From contig NZ_LT859959.1 of assembly GCF_900176205.1 (NCBI RefSeq), forward strand, positions 4,485,001 through 4,549,000: a DNA stretch of 64,000 nt, written 5' to 3'. The notes beneath the pieces are model-generated. The model was given only the letters and a program-made list of their open reading frames with translations, was not told where the DNA came from and ran no database searches. The stretch is from Bradyrhizobium sp. ORS 285. GTDB taxonomy: Bacteria > Pseudomonadota > Alphaproteobacteria > Rhizobiales > Xanthobacteraceae. The position numbers and the translations under genes were made by a program. Of the stretch, positions 9,011-17,853 are shown piece after piece; position 1 is the first letter of the stretch; the number at the start of each line of letters is the position of its first letter.

Positions 9011-10723
9011 TTACGCCGCCAGCGGCATCGCCAGCGTATGCTGCTGCGAAACCAGACCTTGCGTGAACGCGACGTTCGACGAGCCGCCATCGGTCAGCGA
9101 GGCGATCGCCTGGACGAAGCCGGAGGCCGCGCCCGCAAGGTCGTTGACGTCTGCGGTGAGCTTCAGTCCCGATGACGTGGTGGTCGTCGTTGCCGCCAGC
9201 TTCTTCGCATCGCCGACATTGTCGATCGTGATCGTGTCGCCGGCCGCGAGCAAGGTCGCGAGGCTGACCTCGAAGGTGGTCTGCCAATACTGGCCGGCCG
9301 CCGAGCCCCAGGGATTGCGGACCTGCAGCATGCCAGTTGAGCTGTTATAGCCGTAGATCGACATTGCATGATTGGCGACCAGCGTGGTCTTGCCGGTCGA
9401 ATCCTTCGCATTGGTGTAGGACGACAGGATGACGTCGTCGCCCGCCGCAAGACTGGCCGCGATGGTCGACAGCACGCCTGACGTCGAATTGCCCGTTGTA
9501 TAGTTCGTCACACCAAACGACGAGTTGTAGACCACCTTGCCCCACGAGCCGCCCATGGCGCGGAAGTCGGTGATCTGGGTGGCGCCAGTGATCGCCTCCA
9601 GTGCGATCTCGGGTGCGCCGCCATTGCCGATCGTGGTGTAGGAATTGCCGTAATTGATCGAGTTGCCGGTGTAGACACCGCTGGCCTGCAGCTCGGCATA
9701 GCCCTTCTCGGCAAGGCTCGCCCAGATCGCGGCGCCGCCATTGTTGAAGATGTTGCCGCCATTGGCGAGCGCGGTATTGACGGTGACGTAGCGCGCAGTG
9801 CCGTTGACGTAGAAGCGCACGCCATAGGTGTTGTTGCCGTTCGCCGTGAACATCGAGGAGATGACGGACTGCTCCTTGTAGGCGACCTCGGCGAGGCCGG
9901 CGAGCAGGTAGCAGTCGCCCAGATAACCCTGGTTGATGTCGCTCATGCTGGCGCCGGCGGCGGAGAATAGCGGCTTGGTGGAGTTCGAATAGGACACCGA
10001 AAACTGTGTGCTGCCGAGGATGACTTTCGACGACGGCAGGTCGGTGCCGAGGAACCATTTGCCGATCAGCTCGGCGAATTGCAGCTCGGTCGAACCGCTG
10101 GCGAGGTTGCCGAGCGCAACCGAGCTCGCGGCGCCGCCGGTCCAGGTTGCGTTCGCGGCATTGCCGTTGACGAAGGCCTGGGTGATGTAGGTCAGGTAGC
10201 TCGAGGTCGACACACCATTGTTGAGATTGGCGGCGATGGTCTTGAGGTCGGCGAACTGGCTGGCGCTCAGCTTGGTCTTCGTCGCGGCGAGCGACGCATC
10301 AATGTCGGTGAAGACCTTCAGAAGGCCGGCATAGGTGACGGTGCCATTGGTAATCGCCGCCGTCATGTCGGTCTTGATCTGGGCGTTGGTGAGGGTGTTC
10401 ACCCAGGCCGGCGCGGTGGTCTTGACGGTGGTCGACGTCGCGGAGACCGTCGAGGTGCTGGTCGTCGTTGCCGCTGTCTTGGTGGTAGTCGACGACGTGG
10501 TGAGGGTCGCTGCGACGCTGCAGAAATTGCCAAAGACCGCGATCGTCGCCGAGGAATCGGCGGCTGGGGCCGCAGCCGGCGTCGCGGTTGCAGCCGGAGC
10601 CTGCTGGGTCAGCCAGAGCTGCGTGAGCCCCGGTGGGAGCCAGCTGTCGTTGTCGAACAATGCGGTCTGGTCGCTGGTCTGGTCGGTCTGCGGCTTGCGT
10701 AGGCCCTGCGGCTGGATCGGCAT
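9011..10723 (-). CDS. Calpain-family (C2) cysteine protease, likely type I secreted
   Basis: A 570-residue protein. Residues 1-55 are a low-complexity leader with no Sec signal peptide. Residues about 42-105 are Ala/Thr/Ser-rich, like a linker. The papain-fold core carries a full calpain triad: Cys271 in QGYLGDCYLLAGL, His452 in ANHAMSIYGY and Asn470 in VRNPWGS. Most of the protein is rich in Asn, Thr, Gly and Ser and poor in Cys, as is usual for exported proteins. No RTX nonapeptides are visible; the C-terminus (FTQGLVSQQHTLAMPLAA) could carry the secretion signal. It is followed on the same strand by an ABC exporter and HlyD adaptor. Activity and export are inferred from motifs and context. 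Confidence 0.87.
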   Translation of the reverse strand: MPIQPQGLRKPQTDQTSDQTALFDNDSWLPPGLTQLWLTQQAPAATATPAAAPAADSSATIAVFGNFCSVAATLTTSSTTTKTAATTTSTSTVSATSTTVKTTAPAWVNTLTNAQIKTDMTAAITNGTVTYAGLLKVFTDIDASLAATKTKLSASQFADLKTIAANLNNGVSTSSYLTYITQAFVNGNAANATWTGGAASSVALGNLASGSTELQFAELIGKWFLGTDLPSSKVILGSTQFSVSYSNSTKPLFSAAGASMSDINQGYLGDCYLLAGLAEVAYKEQSVISSMFTANGNNTYGVRFYVNGTARYVTVNTALANGGNIFNNGGAAIWASLAEKGYAELQASGVYTGNSINYGNSYTTIGNGGAPEIALEAITGATQITDFRAMGGSWGKVVYNSSFGVTNYTTGNSTSGVLSTIAASLAAGDDVILSSYTNAKDSTGKTTLVANHAMSIYGYNSSTGMLQVRNPWGSAAGQYWQTTFEVSLATLLAAGDTITIDNVGDAKKLAATTTTTSSGLKLTADVNDLAGAASGFVQAIASLTDGGSSNVAFTQGLVSQQHTLAMPLAA

Positions 10724-11014
10724 TGGTCGAGGCTCTCCGTGAACGATGTGACTGTCCTGATCGTCGTCGCGATCGGCTTGCCATCGTTCGCATCAGCCGT
10801 TGCGGCAATGCTGCGCGATCCGTTCGAATTTTAGAAACTTGTCTCGATCAGCTGTATCCCAGGGCCGCTCGATCGGTAGGAATTTACGGATCGGCGGCAA
10901 ATGATACGAAGGCCGTATTAGTACTGGGCTCGATGGGCTCACGTTCAGCGCGCGAATCCAGCCGTTTGAGTTCGCGCGCTGATACGGCCCTGCATGGTCC
11001 AGGATCAATCCTGG
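10724..11014. other. Gene-free leader region upstream of the calpain-like gene
   Basis: About 290 bp between the end of the TPR gene and the start of the protease gene. It should hold the protease promoter. I see no convincing sigma-70 boxes, operator palindrome or open frame of good quality on either strand. Confidence 0.4.
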
Positions 11015-11851
11015 TCAAGGCATGACGCTGAGAACGCGCGCCTCCGCACTCGCGACCGATCGCAAGTCGGATCCGAGCGGGCATCCGGCGAGAGCCTGGT
11101 CGATCAGTCTGATCGCCTCGGCTTCACGATTCTGCTGCAGCATCAGCTCGCCGGCGAAGAAGCTTGCCTCGCAGCGCCGTGTCCTGCGCAGGGCTGAACC
11201 GCTGCCGTCGGCCGCTGCGAGCACGCCGTCGACCGTTTCCTGCCCGAGGAACAGGCGGACGAGCGGCGCCGGCCATTGGCGCATGTCGAGCCGCTTCGCG
11301 TGACTGGCGAGTTCGCTGGCCTGTCCGGCGCGCCGGCGAGCCAGATCGAGCCACAAGGCTGCGGCGGCATTGCCGGGCTCGATCGCGATCAGCCGCTTGA
11401 ACTCGTCCTGCGATTGCTCCAGCAGGCCGGCCTGGAAGCTCGCGATGCCCAACCCGAGATAGGCTCGGGCGCGGTCGCCATCGCGTCTCAGCACCGGCTC
11501 GGCGCTGGATAGTGACAGAGGCTCCCCTGCGCGCAAGTCAGGCGCGCGATTATAGGCAGCAAGAGGATCGGCCGAAACATGGGCGATCACCCACTTGTAG
11601 TCATCGATCGCATGGTCCAGATCGCCGCGATGGAAATACGCGCTGGCGCGCGCCAGATGAGCTTTGATCACCTGCGGGGGCGCCGACCTTCTCTGCTCCA
11701 TCACAGCAGTGCAGCCGGCGATGCGCGCCTCGACGTTTGACCCGCTCGTGCACCGTGCCGCGTCTGCCGGTGCAGCATCCGCTGATGAGTTGAAGATCAG
11801 TCCGATGATCAGCGCCTGACCTGCGAGCAGGCACCATCGTCGCATCGCCAT
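11015..11851 (-). CDS. Exported tetratricopeptide-repeat protein
   Basis: A 278-residue protein with a Sec-type signal peptide (MRRW start, hydrophobic LLAGQALIIGLIF, cleavage after ADA). TPR units follow at about 65-110 (AHLARASAYFHRGDLDHAIDDY) and about 125-165 (AYLGLGIASFQAGLLEQSQDEF). Paired cysteines in ARCTS and AGCTA near the mature N-terminus could form a disulfide. An AGGGGGA site precedes the ATG at 11851; longer upstream starts to 11938 lack this support. Function is unknown; its position behind the secreted protease does not by itself prove a link. Confidence 0.75.
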   Translation of the reverse strand: MAMRRWCLLAGQALIIGLIFNSSADAAPADAARCTSGSNVEARIAGCTAVMEQRRSAPPQVIKAHLARASAYFHRGDLDHAIDDYKWVIAHVSADPLAAYNRAPDLRAGEPLSLSSAEPVLRRDGDRARAYLGLGIASFQAGLLEQSQDEFKRLIAIEPGNAAAALWLDLARRRAGQASELASHAKRLDMRQWPAPLVRLFLGQETVDGVLAAADGSGSALRRTRRCEASFFAGELMLQQNREAEAIRLIDQALAGCPLGSDLRSVASAEARVLSVMP

Positions 11852-12171
11852 GTGTGTCCCCCTGTTATCGTTGTGGTGCACTGATGTTACTGATGCCGGC
11901 CGGAGGGACCACAATCGGCAATTGCATTCGGGAATCATCGTTCAGCCGGTGTAAACGGAATCGCGGACTCGGCTGCTTTGAAAGGCACCTCGCCGTCGGC
12001 GTTATGAGCTGCAATCCGTTAGCGACCCAAGGCGTGTCAGGCCGATCCGACAGCTGCTGGTCGGCAGGAGAGCAGATCCTTCGGGGCGGTGTTGCGCCGC
12101 CGGGCACTCGCTGAGGACACTGGGACGACAAACCCCGCGTCCGCTGTCGAGGTGATCGAAATACACGATCG
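11852..12171. other. Gene-free interval between TPR gene and trmJ
   Basis: About 320 bp. The short open frames here have no ribosome site or family resemblance. It presumably contains the TPR gene promoter (near 11870-11950) and the end of the trmJ transcript. I see no clear terminator hairpin. Confidence 0.4.
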
Positions 12172-13371
12172 CTACTTCGTCTCCGCGATCAGCGCCTGCA
12201 ACCTGACCAGCTCGGCTTCGAGGTTCGCCTCGACATCGGCGGCCTTCACTTCGGTGACGCGATAGTCGCGGCTCTCCAGCCAGGCGCGCCGCTGCGCGCG
12301 GTCCGTGACCACGCCCTCGCTCTCGTCGGGACCGACCAGCTCGATCGCCAGGCGATGAATGAAGGAGACGAAATCCGGGATGTGGCGGCCGACCGGGGTC
12401 TGGCGCTTGAACTGGCCGGCGAAGCGGCGATCGCGCGACAGCGCGTGCCACAGCGCGCGCTCGGCATCGGTCGGGTTGCGGCGGAGCAGCCGCGCCAACC
12501 CGCGCAGCGAGCCGCGCGAATCCGGCAGGTTCGCGATCGTGCCCTGCTCCGCGATCAAGGCGCGCAGCCGCGTTGCCTGCTCGCTGTCGAGCGCGCCGCC
12601 CTTGGCCGGGCCCTTCCGTCCCTCCGCGATCGCCATCACGATGCCGTGGAGAGTATGGATGTCCTGCCGCGTCGGCTCCATGCGGAAGAAGATGTTGCGC
12701 AGATTGACCAGCATGGTCTCGCGCTTCTCGGCGGGCCGGAGGAATTCGACCCGGTCGAGCTCGCGCACGAGGTTCTCGAAGAACGCCTCCATCTGGCCCT
12801 GGCTGGCGCGCTCGGAGCGCTCGGGCATCGCGAACGGCAGCGCGCCCGATGTCGCCAGCTTGAACCATTCATAGGCCATCAGCAGCACGGCCTGGGCGAG
12901 ATTGAGCGAGGCGAAGCCCGGATTGACGGGATAGGTGATGATGCGGTTGGCGCGGGCGACCTCGTCGTTGGTCAGGCCCGCGCGCTCGCGGCCGAACAGG
13001 ATGCCGGCGCGGCCGCCCGCCGCGATCTGGCTCTGCATTTCCTTCGCGGCCCCCTCCGGCCCCATCACCGGCTTGGCCTGGTCATGGGAGCGCGCGGTCG
13101 TCGCGAACACCAGATCAAGGTCGGCGACCGCCTCGGGCAGCGTGTCGAACAGCCGGACATGGTCGATGATGTGGTCGGCCCCGGCCGCCGCCCGCTGGGC
13201 CGCGATGTTCGGCCAGCCGTCGCGCGGGTTGACCAGGCGCAGCTCGGTCAGCGCGAAATTGCCCATGGCGCGCGCGGCCATGCCGATGTTCTCGCCGAGC
13301 TGCGGCTCGACCAGGATCACCACCGGCCCTGCGATCTCGATTCCTGCCTTGGTCTTGTCGGTCCCCGACAC
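12172..13371 (-). CDS. trmJ: TrmJ-type tRNA 2'-O-methyltransferase fused to a DUF559 domain
   Basis: Residues 1-245 are a SPOUT-class methyltransferase. The SAM-binding knot shows [19 protein letters not shown] (21-39), [13 protein letters not shown] (126-138) and [15 protein letters not shown] (150-164). TrmJ methylates the ribose at position 32 of tRNAs. Ordinary TrmJ ends near residue 250-260. Here residues about 290-385 add a DUF559/Vsr-like nuclease fold ([37 protein letters not shown]). In active-looking DUF559 proteins the core reads roughly ELDGGQH; here it is ELVGPDES, so the usual Asp and His are replaced and the domain may be inactive. The gene is divergent from icd. Confidence 0.88.
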   Translation of the reverse strand: MSGTDKTKAGIEIAGPVVILVEPQLGENIGMAARAMGNFALTELRLVNPRDGWPNIAAQRAAAGADHIIDHVRLFDTLPEAVADLDLVFATTARSHDQAKPVMGPEGAAKEMQSQIAAGGRAGILFGRERAGLTNDEVARANRIITYPVNPGFASLNLAQAVLLMAYEWFKLATSGALPFAMPERSERASQGQMEAFFENLVRELDRVEFLRPAEKRETMLVNLRNIFFRMEPTRQDIHTLHGIVMAIAEGRKGPAKGGALDSEQATRLRALIAEQGTIANLPDSRGSLRGLARLLRRNPTDAERALWHALSRDRRFAGQFKRQTPVGRHIPDFVSFIHRLAIELVGPDESEGVVTDRAQRRAWLESRDYRVTEVKAADVEANLEAELVRLQALIAETK

Positions 13372-13672
13372 GATCGGTCCTCAACTTCCATGTCAGATGA
13401 AGCGCCGATGCAGCGCCCTGCCCGCTCCGTTGGCCCGGCTGGCGAGAATTCTCAAGCAAAATAATCGGCTTAAGCCGGAATTTTGCAGTTTGCGCGAAGC
13501 TGCAGGCGACCGGTCCCGCAGCCCATGCCCACCGCATGAGCGGGCTGCGAAAATCAGCACCGGGAGCCTACCGGGCACGCTTCCGCATGCGGTGCAGCAG
13601 TGCTATGACGCGCTTGATTTCACAAGCGCTTTCCATTCCTGGCGCGCTGTTCCCAAGAAGGCCCCATCAATC
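13372..13672. other. Divergent promoter region between trmJ and icd
   Basis: About 300 bp separating two divergent genes, so it must carry both promoters. I see no strong regulatory palindrome. An open frame continues in frame upstream of icd but shows no coding character; the icd start at 13673 matches the family N-terminus. Confidence 0.45.
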
Positions 13673-14887
13673 ATGGCAAAAATCAAGGTGACCAATCCGG
13701 TCGTCGAACTCGACGGCGACGAGATGACCCGGATCATCTGGCAGTACATCAAGGACAAGCTGATCAACCCGTTCCTTGACATCGATCTGCAGTATTACGA
13801 CCTGGGGATGGAGAGCCGCGACAAGACCAACGACCAGATCACGATCGACGCGGCCAACGCCATCAAGAAGGTCGGCGTCGGCGTCAAGTGCGCCACCATC
13901 ACCCCGGACGAAGCCCGCGTGAAGGAATTCGGCCTCAAGGAGATGTGGAAGTCGCCGAACGGCACCATCCGCAACATCCTCGGCGGCGTCGTGTTCCGCG
14001 AGCCGATCATCTGCAAGAACGTGCCGCGCCTCGTCCCCGGCTGGACCAAGCCGATCATCATCGGCCGCCACGCCTATGGCGACCAGTACCGCGCCACCGA
14101 CTTCAAATTCCCCGGCAAGGGCACGCTGTCGATGAAGTTCGTCGGCGAGGACGGCACCGTGATCGAGCGCGAGGTGTTCAAGGCGCCGGGTCCGGGCATC
14201 GCGATGGAGATGTACAATCTCGACGACTCCATCGTCGATTTCGCCCGCGCCTCGTTCAACATGGGCTTGGCCAAGAACTACTCGGTGTATCTGTCGACCA
14301 AGAACACCATCCTCAAGGTGTATGACGGCCGCTTCAAGGACCTGTTCCAGGAAGTGTTCGACAAGGAGTTCAAGGACAAGTTCGAGGCCAAGAAGATCAC
14401 CTATGAGCACCGCCTGATCGACGACATGGTCGCCGCGGCGCTGAAGTGGTCGGGCGGCTACGTCTGGGCCTGTAAGAACTATGACGGCGACGTGCAGTCC
14501 GACACCGTGGCCCAGGGCTACGGCTCGCTCGGCCTGATGACCTCGGTGCTGCTGACGCCGGACGGCAACACGGTGGAAGCCGAGGCCGCCCACGGCACGG
14601 TGACCCGCCACTTCCGCGAGCACCAGAAGGGCAAGGAGACCTCGACCAACTCCATCGCCTCGATCTTCGCCTGGACCCGCGGCCTGTCGCACCGCGCCAA
14701 ACTCGACAACAATGCCGAGCTGGCCAAGTTCGCCTCCACCCTGGAGAAGGTCTGCGTCGACACCGTCGAGGCCGGCTACATGACCAAGGACCTCGCGCTC
14801 CTGGTCGGCGCCGACCAGCGCTGGCTGTCGACCACCGGTTTCCTCGACAAGATCGCCGAGAACCTGACCAAGGCGATGGCGGCGTAA
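13673..14887 (+). CDS. icd: NADP-dependent isocitrate dehydrogenase
   Basis: A 404-residue homodimeric enzyme of the eukaryote-like class (IDH subfamily II) found in rhizobia. It oxidises isocitrate to 2-oxoglutarate with NADP in the TCA cycle. Recognisable stretches are [13 protein letters not shown] at the N-terminus, the substrate segment [19 protein letters not shown] (about 95-113), [14 protein letters not shown], the metal-binding [13 protein letters not shown] (about 251-264) and the coenzyme-binding [11 protein letters not shown] (about 307-317). The start codon is the ATG at 13673, giving the standard MAKIKV beginning. A hairpin terminator follows. Confidence 0.97.
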   Translation: MAKIKVTNPVVELDGDEMTRIIWQYIKDKLINPFLDIDLQYYDLGMESRDKTNDQITIDAANAIKKVGVGVKCATITPDEARVKEFGLKEMWKSPNGTIRNILGGVVFREPIICKNVPRLVPGWTKPIIIGRHAYGDQYRATDFKFPGKGTLSMKFVGEDGTVIEREVFKAPGPGIAMEMYNLDDSIVDFARASFNMGLAKNYSVYLSTKNTILKVYDGRFKDLFQEVFDKEFKDKFEAKKITYEHRLIDDMVAAALKWSGGYVWACKNYDGDVQSDTVAQGYGSLGLMTSVLLTPDGNTVEAEAAHGTVTRHFREHQKGKETSTNSIASIFAWTRGLSHRAKLDNNAELAKFASTLEKVCVDTVEAGYMTKDLALLVGADQRWLSTTGFLDKIAENLTKAMAA

Positions 14888-14924
14888 GTTTCGCCACTTT
14901 CGCCCGTCACATTCGTGACCTATC

Positions 14925-14954
14925 AACGGGCCGCGCCGCCAGCGCGGCCCGTTT
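14925..14954 (+). terminator. Rho-independent-type terminator after icd
   Basis: Arms AACGGGCCGCGC (14925-14936) and GCGCGGCCCGTT (14942-14953) form a 12-bp GC-rich stem with a 5-base loop, starting 37 bp after the icd stop. The trailing T tract is short (TTT), so termination strength is uncertain. It ends just before the DUF3455 gene. Confidence 0.75.
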
Positions 14955-14985
14955 CATGTCCGACGCCACCCTCGAGGACTTGACC

Positions 14986-15489
14986 ATGCGCGTGATCCCG
15001 ACCTTGTCGCTGCTCCTGCTGGGCGCCCTCTCCATCCCCGCCGGGGCCGCCGAGACCACGATCCCCGATGCTCTCGTGGCCGCCGGCGAGAAGCCGGTCC
15101 TGACGCTGCATGCCGAGGGCGCGCAGGTCTACGAATGCAAGATCGACAAGGATGGCAAGCTCGCCTGGACCTTCCGCGAACCGATCGCGACCTTGTTTGA
15201 TGGCGGCAAGACCGTCGGCCGGCACTACGCCGGACCGAATTGGGAGCATCAGGACGGCTCGGGCGTGACCGGCCGCGTCGTCGGAACCGCCATCGGCGCC
15301 ACCGAAGCGGACATCCCCTGGCTCAAGCTCGCGGCCACCGCGCACAAAGGCTCCGGCATCCTGGCCGATATCACCACCGTGCAGCGGATCAACACCGCCG
15401 GCGGCAAGCTGGAGGGTGCCTGCGAGACCGCGGGACAATTCCGCAGCGTCGCCTACGCGGCGGACTACGTGTTCCTGAAAAAGGAGTGA
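14986..15489 (+). CDS. DUF3455 domain-containing exported protein
   Basis: A 167-residue protein with an N-terminal signal peptide (MRVIPTLSLLLLGALSIPAGAAE). The mature part matches the DUF3455 layout: VLTLHAEGAQVYECK, then GRHYAGPNWEHQDGSGVTGRV, an internal IPWLKLAATAH segment, and a final cysteine in LEGACETAGQ. The family is periplasmic or secreted and of unknown function. The ATG at 14986 is preferred over an upstream ATG at 14956, because it starts directly at the signal peptide and the upstream one overlaps the icd terminator. Confidence 0.85.
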   Translation: MRVIPTLSLLLLGALSIPAGAAETTIPDALVAAGEKPVLTLHAEGAQVYECKIDKDGKLAWTFREPIATLFDGGKTVGRHYAGPNWEHQDGSGVTGRVVGTAIGATEADIPWLKLAATAHKGSGILADITTVQRINTAGGKLEGACETAGQFRSVAYAADYVFLKKE

Positions 15490-15493
15490 GGCC

Positions 15494-17152
15494 TCACGCC
15501 TCGCGATAGTCCAGCAGGATCAGCCCGACCAGCACGAAGGCCACCGGCCAGACCCAGGCGGCGGCGCGGCTGATCTTGCCGTCCATCCGCAGCTCCAGCC
15601 AGCGCGCCCAGCCGGCGGTGATGCCGCACAGCGCGAGCGGCGTGTGGCTCATCTCGATCAGCAGCTGGTCCTTGATGTTGGCGATGGCGTGCGAATGCGT
15701 CAGCAGCAGCGCGCCGCCGGCGGCCACCGTCAGCGGAAACACCAGCGCGGCGCGGCCCGCCTGCTGGCCGCGCAGCCGCACCCGCCATTCGAACAGGCCG
15801 AACAGGATGATCAGCACCACGAACAGCCGGTGCTGCGCCACTTCCGGATCGCGCCACGACGCCCAGAAGCCGATCGGGCCGAGCGGCCAGGCCATCTCGT
15901 CGGCGCGCAGGAACAGGAACGCCGCCATCAGCAGGAACAGCAGTGGCCAGTGCCGTGCCCAGCGGCCCCAGGAGAAGCGCTCGATCAATGCGAGCACGCC
16001 GATCAGCACGACGAAGATGCCGGCCCAATGGTGGTTGTATTCCGACCAGGCGATGTCGGCGGCGCTGCGCGGCAGGATCACGCCCTCGCCCGGGACACAG
16101 GCCTGCGGCGCGGTCACGCGCTGCGCATCGGCGGCGTCGATCCTGGCCTGCAGCTGCGAGACCGTGAGCTGATCGACCGAGGGGCTGGTCAGCCGCGGCC
16201 ATTGCGGCGCGGCGCGCTCGACGATCTCCGCCCAGCTCAAGCGGTCCTGGCTGAGATCGATGCCGGGCGGCAGCGAGGTCAGCGAGCCCGCGGTCAACAG
16301 CACCGTCAGCCCGATGCCGAGTTCGACCTCGACGAAGCGCTTCATTCGCAGAAGTGGTGCTGCGGGATCGCCGTGGCGCAGCCGCTCGACGGCCAAGAAA
16401 TTGGCGGCGCCGAGCGCGAGCAGCATCAGCAGCATCGCGACCTTGGCCGAGGCCATCACGCCATAGGCGGTGCCGTAGATCGCCTCGAACGAGCCGAGAT
16501 AGGCGACCGCCATGATGGTGCCGCCCAGCACGATCGCCGCCACCGAGGCCATCGACATCAGCGAGTAGCGGCGGCCGATGCGGCGCTGGTCGTCCTCCGC
16601 CGTGCAGCCGTTCAGCGCCATCAGGAAATACGGCAGGCCGCCGATCCAGATTCCGGCGCCGAGCATGTGGAGAAAATCCGCCGCGAGCAGCGGCCAGCGC
16701 ACGTCGAGCCGGCTCGCGGCATGCGTCAGATTGAGCTGCATCGCCAGCGCCAGCCCCATCAGTCCGACCAGCGCCGCGGCGCGCCAATTCACCCAGGTGC
16801 CGGTCCGCGCCAGCGCGGCGATGCCGAGCGCGCAGGCGGCAACCACCAGGCCCGAGCGGGCGAAATCCGCGCCAATGGCCTCGCGCAACGACAGATCGAG
16901 CGTGCCGGTCAGCGCCGCCATGTTGACGGCCAGCGAGATCGCGACCACCGCGAACCAGCCGTAAGCGCTGCGGCGCAGGAACCGCTGCGCCCGCTTCCCC
17001 ACCACCAGCGCGTCGGCTGACAGATTGTCCTGCATCGGCCGCAGCAACAGGAGCTGGAACGCGATCCCGCCGATGGTAAACGACTGCGCCAGTAGAGTCA
17101 GCCCGCGCAGCACCACCGAGAGATAGCCGAAGATGTCGAGGAACAGCGCCAT
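15494..17152 (-). CDS. copD: CopD-family copper transport membrane protein, long form
   Basis: A 552-residue integral membrane protein. The first half is a CopD domain: the helix pairs around FLHMLGAGIWIGGLPYFL (about 165-182) carry the conserved His and Trp-Gly, and HAASRLDV sits on the preceding loop. CopD proteins act with periplasmic CopC in copper uptake or tolerance. The second half (about 355-552) adds more membrane helices with His-containing loops (EYNHHWAG, LLTHSHAIANI, MSHTPLALCG), so the protein is much longer than a typical CopD of about 300 residues. It follows copC by 12 bp in the same direction. Confidence 0.85.
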   Translation of the reverse strand: MALFLDIFGYLSVVLRGLTLLAQSFTIGGIAFQLLLLRPMQDNLSADALVVGKRAQRFLRRSAYGWFAVVAISLAVNMAALTGTLDLSLREAIGADFARSGLVVAACALGIAALARTGTWVNWRAAALVGLMGLALAMQLNLTHAASRLDVRWPLLAADFLHMLGAGIWIGGLPYFLMALNGCTAEDDQRRIGRRYSLMSMASVAAIVLGGTIMAVAYLGSFEAIYGTAYGVMASAKVAMLLMLLALGAANFLAVERLRHGDPAAPLLRMKRFVEVELGIGLTVLLTAGSLTSLPPGIDLSQDRLSWAEIVERAAPQWPRLTSPSVDQLTVSQLQARIDAADAQRVTAPQACVPGEGVILPRSAADIAWSEYNHHWAGIFVVLIGVLALIERFSWGRWARHWPLLFLLMAAFLFLRADEMAWPLGPIGFWASWRDPEVAQHRLFVVLIILFGLFEWRVRLRGQQAGRAALVFPLTVAAGGALLLTHSHAIANIKDQLLIEMSHTPLALCGITAGWARWLELRMDGKISRAAAWVWPVAFVLVGLILLDYREA

Positions 17153-17164
17153 GAGGAACGACGG

Positions 17165-17521
17165 CTAGCGCACGTTGAACGGGATATCGCCGCGGGTGAT
17201 GTGGCCGTCGACGCTGAGCACCTGCCATTGCAGGTGCCAGGCGCCGGGGCTGAGCGCCCTCGCCTGCGCGTCGATCTCATCGGCCGGCGCATCCGCGGCG
17301 GGCGTCAGCGCCTGCTCGGCGCCATCCGGCGCCTTCAGCTTCAGCCGCGACCTGGTGTGATCGATGCGGCTGTTGAAGCGCAGCCGGATCGCGAGCGCGT
17401 CCTTGTCGATGGTCGCCCCCGAGGCGGGCTGCGACGAGACGATGATGGCGTGGGCCGAGGCGGCGCCGGGCAAGGCGAGGACGGCCAAGGGCAGCAGGAG
17501 GCGGAGTTGCAGGGCGAGCAT
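17165..17521 (-). CDS. copC: CopC-family periplasmic copper-binding protein
   Basis: A 118-residue CopC/YobA-like protein with a signal peptide (MLALQLRLLLPLAVLALPGAASA). The mature chain begins with His (HAIIVSSQPASGATI), the residue that ligates Cu(II) in CopC. A second conserved His-containing strand, WQVLSVDGHITRGDIPF, is at the C-terminus. It binds copper in the periplasm and hands it to CopD. The ATG at 17521 starts right at the signal peptide; an upstream in-frame extension is unlikely. Operon with copD. Confidence 0.9.
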   Translation of the reverse strand: MLALQLRLLLPLAVLALPGAASAHAIIVSSQPASGATIDKDALAIRLRFNSRIDHTRSRLKLKAPDGAEQALTPAADAPADEIDAQARALSPGAWHLQWQVLSVDGHITRGDIPFNVR

Positions 17522-17583
17522 GGGACGATGGCCGACATCTGAGGATGCACAGCATCCCGCAAGCAAGAGCTGCGCCCAGAAAA

Positions 17584-17599
17584 GAACGATTCCGTTCTA
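17584..17599. promoter_or_regulatory. Palindrome upstream of copC, possible operator
   Basis: AGAACG-ATTC-CGTTCT is a perfect 6-bp inverted repeat with a 4-bp spacer, 63 bp before the copC start. Its position suits a metal-responsive regulator or promoter overlap for copC-copD, but I cannot name the protein. The rest of the 332-bp interval 17522-17853 should also carry the ilvD promoter. Confidence 0.4.
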
Positions 17600-17853
17600 A
17601 TCTATGGCAGCCGCCCGTTCCACACCTCACCACAATGCCGTGAGCGGAGCTGTGGACAGCCAGTTTTGCGCGCACCGGCCGCCGCCTGCCCTGCCCCTCC
17701 CGCATCCCCGCTGCGGCGAAATTTAGGGTCGAATCGTCAAGGACTTCGCTGTATGCCTCCGGCATCTTTGCCGCCCGTCCGGCCCTCGCGGCCAGCCGCC
17801 CCGTCCGCCGGACCAACATTGCCGCTCCCCGAGGAACGCCGAAGGACACCGTC

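Noticed and set aside
12935..13672. N-terminal extension of icd by about 245 codons
   Set aside because: The family starts at MAKIKV (13673). The extension overlaps trmJ on the other strand and has no coding character.
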